From Cryptosporidium bovis (taxonomy: Eukaryota > Apicomplexa > Conoidasida > Eucoccidiorida > Cryptosporidiidae), in the NCBI GenBank assembly GCA_009768925.2, contig VHIT02000050.1, forward strand, positions 80,996 to 144,995: a DNA stretch of 64,000 nt, in the 5' to 3' direction. A program made the position numbers and the translations under genes. The stretch's first letter is position 1, and each line of letters starts with the position of its first letter. Below, piece by piece: positions 1 to 9,184 of the stretch. The notes beneath the pieces were generated by a model. That model was given only the letters and a program-made list of their open reading frames with translations. It searched no databases and was not told where the DNA came from.

Positions 1-1
1 C

Positions 2-485
2 ATTGAGTTACATAACTCCAAAGTATCCAATTTAGAAGAGACTTCCAACGAAAACAAGGAAAGGATGGATGGTACTGAAGGTGGAGATGTATTGTCAGAG
101 AGAGAGAGAAAGCTTGATATGGAAAGTTCCGTTACAGAAGGTCAAGTAGTCGGCGCTCCAACAGAAAAAACAGCTTCCGTAGGTTTAGACGAAAGGTTAA
201 GACGCTCTTTGGGAACTCCACTGGAAGAGGTATGTTTAACAACAGTGAAAGCTTATTTTGAACTTTATAAAACAATTACAGGGTGATGAATCAAATGAAG
301 AAGAATCAAACGAATATAACGTGCAAACTGAGGACCAAGATAATGAAATACCGCTACAACCAAATATACCTATCAATTATGAAACTGATAAAAAAGAAAA
401 CAAAGATTCAAGAAATATTATATATATTACAATGGGGATAGTCGCACTAATAACTGTGCTTGGAGGGATAATATATATTATATAA
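2..485 (+). CDS. Tail-anchored acidic protein, C-terminal part (5' end outside window)
   Basis: The reading frame is open from the left edge, so the N-terminus is missing. Two exons are visible: 2..229 and 282..485, joined in phase 0 across a 52-base intron (donor GTATGT, acceptor TTACAG). Without this splice the upstream frame runs into a stop at 284-286. The visible protein is hydrophilic and rich in Glu, Asn and Gln. It ends in a hydrophobic stretch of about 20 residues (IYITMGIVALITVLGGIIYI) with almost nothing after it, which is the layout of a tail-anchored membrane protein facing the cytosol. No family was recognised. The intron and C-terminal anchor are read directly; membrane insertion is inferred. 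Confidence 0.7.
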
Positions 486-580
486 CCTTCGGAAATAGTA
501 GTGATGCTTGACCATGAACATTTCAAGGAAATAATTTTGGTAGAACCGCAATAAAGCCTGTATCATTTTATAATAAATTA

Positions 581-586
581 GGCGCC
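581..586. promoter_or_regulatory. GGCGCC palindrome upstream of the Pro-rich gene
   Basis: A GGCGCC palindrome lies in an otherwise AT-rich spacer, 140 bases before the start codon at 726. Four more copies sit in spacers of this window (16640, 18033, 56714, 57564). A regulatory role is inferred from position and recurrence only. Confidence 0.3.
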
Positions 587-725
587 TCGTAATTTAAATG
601 TATGGTCTCTATTTTCTTGATGTTTGTGTGAATTAGCATGTCTATGGCTTATGAGAATGAATTTGTATTTAGATATTACAATATATATATATCAGAATTA
701 ATATAAAATCAAAGGTTAGTTCAAA

Positions 726-1196
726 ATGGAGAGTGGACAACCAAGTATTCCAACAATTCCAGCATCTTCGAACATATTGCCTACATCCGGCGCTCCCTCA
801 ATCCCAACGCTGTATGCACAACCAAAAACATTTGTACCAGTGGATTGTAGGGTAATGCCAGGATATCCATTTTCAAGTCTAGCAGGAGTTCCTTGTGTGA
901 TACCACCTCTACCAGAGGACTTCGTTGCTCCTAATGCGGAAAAAGGAGGCCAGAATACTCAAAATGTTCCTGAGCCGCATCGCTTTCACAATGGACAACC
1001 GCTGAACCCATATATTTCTCCTACAGACCAAACTGTAGTTGTTAACGCACCTTATCATCATGCTCAATTCAATCCCGTGAGTGGATCAAGTATGTATTCC
1101 CCATGCAATCCGTTTGTTGCGTACCCTTATGGAATACCTGCCAAAGGACCTTTACCTGGGTCACAACCAAGGAAAACGGGATTCTATGCATATTAA
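726..1196 (+). CDS. Small proline-rich protein, unknown function
   Basis: A single-exon ORF of 156 residues with its own upstream spacer and an ATG in a good A-rich context (TTCAAAATGG). The protein is rich in Pro, Ser, Asn, Gly and aromatic residues, with short motifs such as PSIPT used twice near the N-terminus, and it ends in GFYAY. There is no signal peptide, membrane segment or Lys-rich tract, and the composition is unlike the Asn/Lys-rich neighbours. It contains three Cys and many Pro-x-Pro or Asn-Pro turns, suggesting an extended structural or scaffold protein. No family recognised. Coding status is supported by length, distinctive composition and isolation from other genes. Confidence 0.75.
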   Translation: MESGQPSIPTIPASSNILPTSGAPSIPTLYAQPKTFVPVDCRVMPGYPFSSLAGVPCVIPPLPEDFVAPNAEKGGQNTQNVPEPHRFHNGQPLNPYISPTDQTVVVNAPYHHAQFNPVSGSSMYSPCNPFVAYPYGIPAKGPLPGSQPRKTGFYAY

Positions 1197-1466
1197 AGGT
1201 TTTGTCGGAAATAGTTAACCATTTCAAAGTATGGAACATATAGTTTAAATGCTTTGAATATGTTTACTTCTTTGGAAGTAACATTTAGTATTTTTTTTGT
1301 AGACTTGGTCATTTACTATCTCGATAATACTTCTAGTTATTTCGTCTCTTATTCGTCGGTTTGTATACTAATCAAACCCCACTGTGTTATGCACTGGAGT
1401 TAGCGCCTCAGTATTTAGTGTATAAAAATAATTTTCGTTGTAATTCCTACTAGTAAAGCCATACAA

Positions 1467-4400
1467 ATGAAACCATTTAATGAAAATCAATTGAACCTCT
1501 CTGAATATTCTTCGACAAATGAAGGTGTGTTCAATGGGTTAGACTTGTCAAGCTTATCTATTAATGAACTTATATGCAGGAATGAATGGCAAATAAGGGT
1601 TTATGGATACAAAAGGTTAATCAATGAAATAGATAGTATTGAAAGTATTTCAGACTTTGAAACGGTATTTATAGAAAATGTTATGAATGATAAAAATATT
1701 TCCGCACAAAATATTGGCTTACAAGCTATTTCAAAGTTTATTGATAAAAATGGCCAAAAAATTTTAAATTTAGAAAAACTTTGGAGAGAATCGATTTCAG
1801 ACACACTTATAAGAAAAACTCTTTACAACCCAAAAACTTCTCTCTCCTCCACCAACTTGGCTTTTTCATTTTTTGAGCAGTTTACTATTTTGGCAAAAGG
1901 GGATTTTAGTAAGATAGACCACTTTTGGGAGGGGATGGTAGGGTTTATAAATAATAACAAGAAATCGAAAGGTGTTGTTACTAGACAAATATTTGGAGTG
2001 GTGAAACTATTTTTAGGATTTATACATAATTACGGGGTTGAATTCTTGCCATTTTTGTTATTTTGTAAAACAACTGCGTCCTTGCTATCGGAATGTACAG
2101 ACATATCGTTAAAAGATACGGTATACGATATTATTTCAATTTGTGTGATAAAAAAAAATATTATAGATCTAATATCCAATTTAGTTACTCCTTCACAACT
2201 TAAAGAAATTCAAAAAAGAGTTTCAGACACAAATAGTTGTTCCATACCGTTAAGAATAGAATTTATTAATAATGTCAATAAGAACTATTCTTTGGATATT
2301 AGCGCAACTAATCAGAATGTTTTTTTAGATAATAATGATGTTTTTAATTATATTGAACCGGTAGATGTCATTAAATTACTACCAATTAATTGGCTAGAAA
2401 CGATCTCTGATAGGGAAATTAAATGGAGTGAGAGAAAAATAATACTTGATAGGTTTTCAAACTTATGTGAAACACACAAAAAGCTCGCCATTTGTCACTT
2501 GGATAGTAAAAATAATTATTCTACTAATAAAAAAAACAATCTTCCATCTATTTCTGATTACCAAAATATACTTAATATTCTTCAAAGAATCATTAAATGT
2601 GAGGGGAATACTGCATTGATATTATCAGTCTTAAAACTAAGTTCAAATCTTGTAAAGTCTTTACGTGAGAAATTAACAACAATTATAAGGCCGTTAACTA
2701 CGCAAGTTTCAACTAAATTAAAAGATCAAAATAAAATAGTTTGTAGTGAAGCAATTAATTTCATAATAAACGTACTTAAATACTCTTTAACACTAGATCA
2801 AATATTCGAGGATTTATTAATTAATGGGTTCAAGGAAAAAGTTGCTTCTGCAAAATGCTCGGCTATATCGATTTGTATTTGTTTAATTGATAATGTAATA
2901 AATAAAAGTGAATCATTAGAAAGGCACTACAAAGGATTTAAACTCATACTCAATGCTTTATCTTCGCTTTTTGATGATCCTTCAATTAAAGTGAGATCTT
3001 TTGCATCGACAATACTTGTTAAGTTAAATAACGGATGTTTTGGACCAGAAATAAATTCCTGCGTGGGCAAAATAATGGTGGGCCTAAATCATGCCAAATT
3101 AAAACTTGTTAAAGATACTGAAAAAAAAATGGGATTATCATCAGATAATATTAGAGAATGTTTTGATATAAGCCAAACCACGAATTCTACCAATAATAAT
3201 TTCACTACAGTTGAAGAAGCAGAAACTTCAATCACGGAGATGACTATGGAACAGCAAACAAAAATCAAAAGATCAACTGTAGCTAGGATTAAATCCGAAA
3301 GCAATGATAAGTTGAGAGGTACCGCGAAATTAACAAATAGAAATGAAGATGTATTACCTCAATTCTTAAAGGCTAAAACAGGAAATATTAGACTATCAAA
3401 TGACTTGGTTATATTAGGTAACGATACAATAGAAAATAATTCCAGCTCTTTAAATATAATAGAGACTCCAAAAATGGAAAGTCTTCCGAGAATATTGCAT
3501 TCTGTTTCGTCAACTAACGAAAAGAAAACAAATTTCTTTGAAAAGTTATCAGACAAGAGTGACTTTGTTTCTGGTTCTGTAAAAAATGCTTCGTTTTCAC
3601 AAAAATGTGTCTATGTTGACAAAAAAAACTCAGATTATTTTATTTTGATTACTCCAGATAATGAAACAACTCTTCAATCTCTGGAAGTGAATGGTAAATC
3701 TCTAACTTTATGTATTAAGCCATACATTTCTGATATACTAATAAAAGATATGTTTGGTTCTGATATAGTACTAATTAACTACTCAATTGATTTTTGGGTG
3801 AACTATATTAACCACATTTCATCCAGTAAAAACAAAGAGTTCCATTTTACTTATTTTTTATTAAATTGGATTTTAAATAATGTAAATGAAGGTTATATAT
3901 TGAATTACTATCCTCTAATTGTTGCATTAATAAACGTGATCATTCAACAAGAAACCGTTTTCGTAAAAATTTACTCAAGTAATATAGTTTACTTAATTTG
4001 TTATATACTTATAAGCATAATATATAAGGATCTTATTCATTTTGAAAAGTATAGTCTATTATTTCAGAACGAACTTGAATGTTACGAAAGGTTAATTGCG
4101 TTATTAATTGAAAAGAAAGCTATATACTATGATTATTCCTCAGAATTTGTTGAAAAATTAGAAATATTGCAATACCAAGTACATTCACCTCTGCTGATAA
4201 ACACTATTATAGTTTCCTTATTGGAGTTTCCATATTGTTTTGAGAAGAATATTAACTTGATCATTAACAAACTTTGCTCAATAAATGATCCCTTTTTACT
4301 ACTAAAAAGTTTTGGCATTCTAAATATTTATTACATTCTTTTAATTTATGAAAAAAGTGACAATACTCACAAAAGTTCATTGAGCAATATAATTTCACAT

Positions 4401-5516
4401 GTTTCAGGTTATTTAGGGCCTTTGTTTTGGAATGAAGTAGTGAAGGAGCTTCCAAAAATAAGAGTTGAAAACTATCTGATAAAATGCGATAATATTGAAA
4501 AACAGAAAAAGGTGTTATATGATCTCCTAATAATAACTGCATTGGAACACGAGACTATTTTTAATTACAATATTATTGGGTCAACTGGTAATGGAAAAGA
4601 TATAGGACTATTTACGAAATCTAAGCTTAGTTTAAAGCTCGTAAATAGAATATTTATAAATTTAAACCTTATTTGTAATAAGGTTGATTGTATTCTGAGA
4701 CAGAGCGAAGAAATATATTCATTACTAGAGACTGAACAAGATATAAATTTATTGTTAACCCAACACTTTTATTATTTTTCACAACTGCTAGTACATATTT
4801 ATTTTTCATTGTACAATAAATTAGGAACTTTTTTCAAGAATGATTATGACTTAGAGCTTAATAATTTGAGCAATATATTTTTAAAAATAGTTATACACTT
4901 GGATAAGTTGAGCAATACCTTTCAGAAAATAATGATAAAAGAGGGCTTTCCAATAAAAACAATGATGATGAATACATTATTTATTATGAGTAACTATTAC
5001 AGTTGGAAGGAGGAGTTGGAAAGTGAGCCCGATAAATTAAAGTTGGTTAGCTCGTTGAATAATATCATGGGAGTTAACATTATATCAGCATTTCAAGGTT
5101 ATTTACCTAAATTTGCGAAAATAATAGTGGATGTCATTATTTTCGGAATCAAACAAAATAATCATACAATATTCGACAATGATTTGTTATGTAGGCTGCT
5201 GCCGAAGGTGCTGAGAAGGATAAAAGTATCAATTGCAAATAATGAATTTAATGTTGAAAAACACATAGAAAGTATTATTTATTGCCTTGATAATGCAATT
5301 AATCAACGAAATCAAGTATCTTTAGAACGAGTAAATCCAGTAATTGATTTCTCTCTAGATTACATACTTACTTTACAAGAGAGTGACATACAAATTAATA
5401 TGAATGATTTTACGGAACTGGGATTAATGGAAAAAGTTGAAAGTATAGATAGCGAATTGTTTTCAGGGAAGATAAGTAAAGTAAAATCAATTCTATCAAA
5501 CAAAAATAATCATTAG
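1467..5516 (+). CDS. XMAP215/Dis1-family TOG-domain microtubule protein
   Basis: A 1349-residue helical-repeat protein. Near residue 38, NEWQIRVYGYKRL matches the opening helix of a TOG domain (W-x-x-R-x-x-x-x-x-x-L). Around residue 308 a second unit begins (NWLETISDREIKWSERKIIL), the standard TOG opening, and HEAT-like helices continue to about residue 555. A low-complexity linker covers roughly 560-740. The rest is again helical, opening with a hydrophobic segment that may be a third, diverged TOG-like unit. XMAP215/CKAP5/Stu2 proteins bind tubulin through TOG domains and speed plus-end growth at spindle poles and microtubule-organising centres. The two N-terminal TOGs are clear; the rest is less so. 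The gene converges on cactin with a 15-base gap, so both 3' UTRs must overlap. Confidence 0.85.
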   Translation: MKPFNENQLNLSEYSSTNEGVFNGLDLSSLSINELICRNEWQIRVYGYKRLINEIDSIESISDFETVFIENVMNDKNISAQNIGLQAISKFIDKNGQKILNLEKLWRESISDTLIRKTLYNPKTSLSSTNLAFSFFEQFTILAKGDFSKIDHFWEGMVGFINNNKKSKGVVTRQIFGVVKLFLGFIHNYGVEFLPFLLFCKTTASLLSECTDISLKDTVYDIISICVIKKNIIDLISNLVTPSQLKEIQKRVSDTNSCSIPLRIEFINNVNKNYSLDISATNQNVFLDNNDVFNYIEPVDVIKLLPINWLETISDREIKWSERKIILDRFSNLCETHKKLAICHLDSKNNYSTNKKNNLPSISDYQNILNILQRIIKCEGNTALILSVLKLSSNLVKSLREKLTTIIRPLTTQVSTKLKDQNKIVCSEAINFIINVLKYSLTLDQIFEDLLINGFKEKVASAKCSAISICICLIDNVINKSESLERHYKGFKLILNALSSLFDDPSIKVRSFASTILVKLNNGCFGPEINSCVGKIMVGLNHAKLKLVKDTEKKMGLSSDNIRECFDISQTTNSTNNNFTTVEEAETSITEMTMEQQTKIKRSTVARIKSESNDKLRGTAKLTNRNEDVLPQFLKAKTGNIRLSNDLVILGNDTIENNSSSLNIIETPKMESLPRILHSVSSTNEKKTNFFEKLSDKSDFVSGSVKNASFSQKCVYVDKKNSDYFILITPDNETTLQSLEVNGKSLTLCIKPYISDILIKDMFGSDIVLINYSIDFWVNYINHISSSKNKEFHFTYFLLNWILNNVNEGYILNYYPLIVALINVIIQQETVFVKIYSSNIVYLICYILISIIYKDLIHFEKYSLLFQNELECYERLIALLIEKKAIYYDYSSEFVEKLEILQYQVHSPLLINTIIVSLLEFPYCFEKNINLIINKLCSINDPFLLLKSFGILNIYYILLIYEKSDNTHKSSLSNIISHVSGYLGPLFWNEVVKELPKIRVENYLIKCDNIEKQKKVLYDLLIITALEHETIFNYNIIGSTGNGKDIGLFTKSKLSLKLVNRIFINLNLICNKVDCILRQSEEIYSLLETEQDINLLLTQHFYYFSQLLVHIYFSLYNKLGTFFKNDYDLELNNLSNIFLKIVIHLDKLSNTFQKIMIKEGFPIKTMMMNTLFIMSNYYSWKEELESEPDKLKLVSSLNNIMGVNIISAFQGYLPKFAKIIVDVIIFGIKQNNHTIFDNDLLCRLLPKVLRRIKVSIANNEFNVEKHIESIIYCLDNAINQRNQVSLERVNPVIDFSLDYILTLQESDIQINMNDFTELGLMEKVESIDSELFSGKISKVKSILSNKNNH

Positions 5517-5531
5517 ATAAAATAACGTTCA

Positions 5532-7205
5532 TCACCTTCTATACCTTTTTTGTTTGAAATTAAAATTTAAGTACAAAGTTGCATTCTCAAAATAACTTCT
5601 GTAACCATATTTCGGATTGGTTTCCCATTCTCTGTCAATTATTGAGAAACCAATGTCTTTATACTTACATTGATTGCATGAAATAATCAGTAATTTACTT
5701 TTTTGTGGGACCTCTCCTTCACATTCCAATAGATCTTCAATAGTTTTGTTTTCATCAATAATAGATATATTATTGTTTTCAATGTATCTTTTCTTTGTTG
5801 TCAAGTACCAATTTGGAGTTATGTGTTTATTTTCAGGCCTATTTAATAGCGGAAAAATAATTTTGAAGCTGTACCCTTGTATTATTTTTGGTGGGAGACT
5901 CTTCTCATTATAGTAATTTCTATTATATTGATTCCAAATATATTTGGCTTTAATTTTTGAGTATACTATTGGTAGTTGTAGTTCAAGATTATTTTCTTTT
6001 ATTGTTTTTCTTTCATTGTTTGAAGTTGGTACGGAAAATTCTATAAAAGGCAAATCTATGAGTTGACCAGACGATTCATCCTCAGAAAAATCATTTTCAT
6101 TGTTATTAGATACCTTTCCAAGTGTACAATTTTCTGCACCTTCTTCAAATTTTAATACTTGCGAGCTGATATTGTACTTTTCTAAAAGCTCTGTTGCCCA
6201 ACTTTCAATATTGAGATCGTATATATTTTCTATTTTTTCAATATTTAATCTTGCAATGAACACTTTGATGTTCAGTACTACGTTGTTCCAATATTCATCG
6301 TTCAACAGATTTTGAGCTTCAGACATTATTGACCTTAACTCTCCTAAACTTTTGTTTTTTATTATTTCTTTGATTTCGTGATTCTCCATCGAATCTTTGT
6401 CATTGTGATTATATTCTAAATTTATCATAACCTCTAAACCGTCTAATATATCAACCCATTCGTCTACTAGCTTTATTTCAGTGGACGTATTGATGATTTT
6501 TTTGTGTTGTTTTAACATTGATGTAAATTCGATAAAGTGAATGTTTTTGTCTAAGTTTGGTCTTTTCATTAGGTTATCTACCCAAGGTAACAATTTTTTA
6601 TCACACAGAGCAGTTAAATATGGTAATGATCCGCTAAGGCCAACCAAAGTTAGTGATAGCAATGAATGAGTTAATGGGGAAATACTTTCGGTCTCTTCAA
6701 AAGAATTACCTTCACAAAAAAATGAATAAGTTAATACTTTCCAAAAGATTATATCAAAAATATTTTCACGATGTTCTTTTATTCTAATTATTGAAGAACT
6801 TTGTATCTGTAACTTTTCGAATTTTTTTTCATTCTCAATCCACGTGTCATAGTTAAAGAGATTTCCCCTTTGAGGTCTTCTTGTTGGATTTTCATCTGAC
6901 ACTTCTCTCCTTTTCCTTATTTCAAGTATTTTTTCAATGTTTATCGGTGCAACTCCGAACTTGTACCATCTATAGTTCTTGCAATTTTCCAGAAATTCAT
7001 CATATTTTTCATTCTTTTCTTGTTCGAATCTCTTTTCCCAAATAAATGGTGTGGACAAAAGACTATCACCAAATGGATTACACTCGTCAGAATACCCAAT
7101 TTTCCTTATAATTGTTTCTCTGTCTTTTCTGCATCTCTTTAACTCAATATTTTTTTCAAACTCAGGGTCAGAACAAACAGTCGGCATTTTATTTTTAGAG
7201 CGCAC
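5532..7205 (-). CDS. Cactin, splicing-associated protein
   Basis: 557 residues in one exon. The C-terminus is diagnostic for cactin: IWNQYNRNYY, then PPKIIQGYSFKIIFPLL, and the end DIGFSIIDREWE followed by a Tyr/Phe-rich strand closing with KQKRYRR (roughly residues 412-557, the conserved CactinC domain). The N-terminal NPFGDSLLSTPFIWEKRFE (about residues 43-61) matches the other conserved block, and the middle domain is helical. Cactin associates with the spliceosome and supports efficient splicing and genome stability in other eukaryotes. At 557 residues the protein is shorter than animal cactins because the charged N-terminal extension is nearly absent. An alternative start at Met7 (MPTVCSDPEF) is possible. 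Confidence 0.92.
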   Translation of the reverse strand: MRSKNKMPTVCSDPEFEKNIELKRCRKDRETIIRKIGYSDECNPFGDSLLSTPFIWEKRFEQEKNEKYDEFLENCKNYRWYKFGVAPINIEKILEIRKRREVSDENPTRRPQRGNLFNYDTWIENEKKFEKLQIQSSSIIRIKEHRENIFDIIFWKVLTYSFFCEGNSFEETESISPLTHSLLSLTLVGLSGSLPYLTALCDKKLLPWVDNLMKRPNLDKNIHFIEFTSMLKQHKKIINTSTEIKLVDEWVDILDGLEVMINLEYNHNDKDSMENHEIKEIIKNKSLGELRSIMSEAQNLLNDEYWNNVVLNIKVFIARLNIEKIENIYDLNIESWATELLEKYNISSQVLKFEEGAENCTLGKVSNNNENDFSEDESSGQLIDLPFIEFSVPTSNNERKTIKENNLELQLPIVYSKIKAKYIWNQYNRNYYNEKSLPPKIIQGYSFKIIFPLLNRPENKHITPNWYLTTKKRYIENNNISIIDENKTIEDLLECEGEVPQKSKLLIISCNQCKYKDIGFSIIDREWETNPKYGYRSYFENATLYLNFNFKQKRYRR

Positions 7206-7408
7206 ATTTCTCTTTCAGCTACATGACTTTGTAAGAATGGTTAAGAAAATTATTAATGAATAAAGATAATGATTTCAGATATTATAATTATAGGAAAGAT
7301 TAAAACTTGATACAGTGAAAAGTTGGGTACACCCAGGCAAAGGCAATACCATTCAACAGGGACTAAAGTTGTTGAATTCAGTTCATTGGTTTTTTCAAAG
7401 AAAAGTTA

Positions 7409-7666
7409 ATGTTATTTAATGAATATTCTTATATAATAATTACGTTTGTTTTCAATTTAAATATAGTCAAACAACAGAGCAGGACTGTTAGTGATTTGTC
7501 AGGTGAAAAAATAAATGAGCAATTTGAACCTTATTATATAAATATTGATTCAAAAATAATTCCAGAAATAATCAACGAAGAAAAGAGGGGTTACTTAGCT
7601 ACCCGTTCACCTCATAAGCCAGTCCTATTTACATCACAGTTTATAATTTCAGAAGAGTTGAATTAG
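7409..7666 (+). CDS. Doubtful small secreted ORF
   Basis: An 85-residue ORF at the left end of the gene-poor gap. It opens with a short polar stretch and a hydrophobic run (YIIITFVFNLNIV) that could act as a signal peptide, followed by a soluble segment with no recognised family. A splice-acceptor-like ATATAG just upstream of the codons for KQQSR also allows this to be a second exon, but I found no convincing first exon. Short secreted proteins are common in this group, but an ORF of this length can arise by chance here. Confidence 0.3.
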   Translation: MLFNEYSYIIITFVFNLNIVKQQSRTVSDLSGEKINEQFEPYYINIDSKIIPEIINEEKRGYLATRSPHKPVLFTSQFIISEELN

Positions 7667-9184
7667 ATTGATTAAATATGTTAGTTACTGGAGTAGATAT
7701 TATTGATAAAACTCTCATTATTGAAATAACACGTACACTCAAAACAATATTCATTTAAACAAAATTAATCAAAATTCACAATTGCGTTTTTCACTTGAAC
7801 GAAGATTCAGAAAGAAACCTAAATGTGTATTTTCCGCTGGCATCATTCTTTTGACATAAGTTCAGTTTATAGTACAGAACTGAATGAAAACCACTATATT
7901 TTTTTTCTGGGTTTTTATCTGAAAACGAATTGAATTTATTACTAAAATGTTGTGAATTAATACTCTTTAGAGGCACTCGAAGTGAAAATTTTAATCAGGT
8001 TTTTGGAATTAAAGTCATAAATAAGTACCAATTAATTTACTAGCATATACAAAAGAGTAGTCAGATTTATTTCGTTGAGTAATTATATTATTATGGATTT
8101 AAACCCAATAACAGATGTTTGGCTACAAAACAATGCAAGGTTTACCACTATAGACTTAATTAAAATTCTGAATATTAAAACATACTCTATATTGTATCCT
8201 AGTTTATTTATTAAACCACCATTTCTCATAAGTGAACAAAAACTGATTTTATGTTAATGTTGTTTTGAATAACCTGATCAAATAAAGAAATTATTTAAAG
8301 TACATGTTTAAAACTTAATTCTAAAGGGACAGAAATTCTGTTTATTGATTAAATAAAGCCGAGTTCAGTTTAAACAAATAATTTACTGTTTTCTAGATAT
8401 CTAATATGACAAGAGCAGTAGTATTTTTTTCCACATAAGTTGTGTTTTGAATATATGAGGCTAAAATGTAGAGTTAAGTAGAAAGTGGAGAGAATTTAAG
8501 GTCCTTATGAAAGTTTAAATCCATATAAAATTGAATCTATAAAAGATGTAGTTGCGAACAAATTTTTCAGGGTATTTATGTAGTCAGTTTGTTTAGCGTT
8601 TGTATCACTGGGATTATTGCTATCTCAAGTATGTAACAACTATAAAAATAAAGTCTCGGTTCCCTACAGTCTTGCAGAGTTGCAAAACATGGATATTTGT
8701 TTTGGTTGCAATTAGATCACTGTAGTCGGAATAAACTTGACAGGAATTAGTCATTACTATAATTACAACGGCACAACTTTATCATTTTTTATAGCAATTT
8801 GTTCATAGCCATCTCGAACCATTATTTCATTTATAAGCAATCGAAATTTTAAACAAAATAACCTTTTGGTAATTGTAATTAGTGTAGTGTGTTCAATAAA
8901 CTGGACAATAAGAACATTATTCCCATAAAGATTATAATTCATGCAATCAAAAGAAACAAAGGAATAGAGGACACATATTTGGTAGTTTGAAACACTCAAC
9001 AGATGTAATGGTGTCTGCTGAAACTCAACATTCATCATTTGTTAAAAAATCGGTGTTGGCTAGGGCCGCCTACCTAAGTTGATGGATAGAAATGATCCCG
9101 CAACAAGAGGCGAATAGTTTCAGTATTTATTTGGTTCTTTCTTGCTGTTTGATCAGGTAATCGGTATTTAAGTAATAGCTAAAT
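7667..9184. other. 1.5 kb spacer without a supported gene
   Basis: This is the longest stretch without a convincing gene. It holds only short ORFs: 60 codons at 8075 on the plus strand and 91 codons at 8763..9038 on the minus strand, neither resembling a known family. The right part is the upstream region of CTP synthase and contains a CCGCC core at 9066..9070. No tRNA-like cloverleaf, long repeat or array was seen. It may hold long UTRs, an unrecognised ncRNA or a gene in small exons. Confidence 0.6.

Noticed and set aside
8075-8257. 60-codon ORF in the 1.5 kb gap
   Set aside because: Short, AT-driven composition, no start context or family resemblance; chance ORFs of this size are frequent here.
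8763-9038. 91-codon minus-strand ORF before CTP synthase
   Set aside because: Hydrophobic chance-like composition and position in a promoter; no recognisable features.
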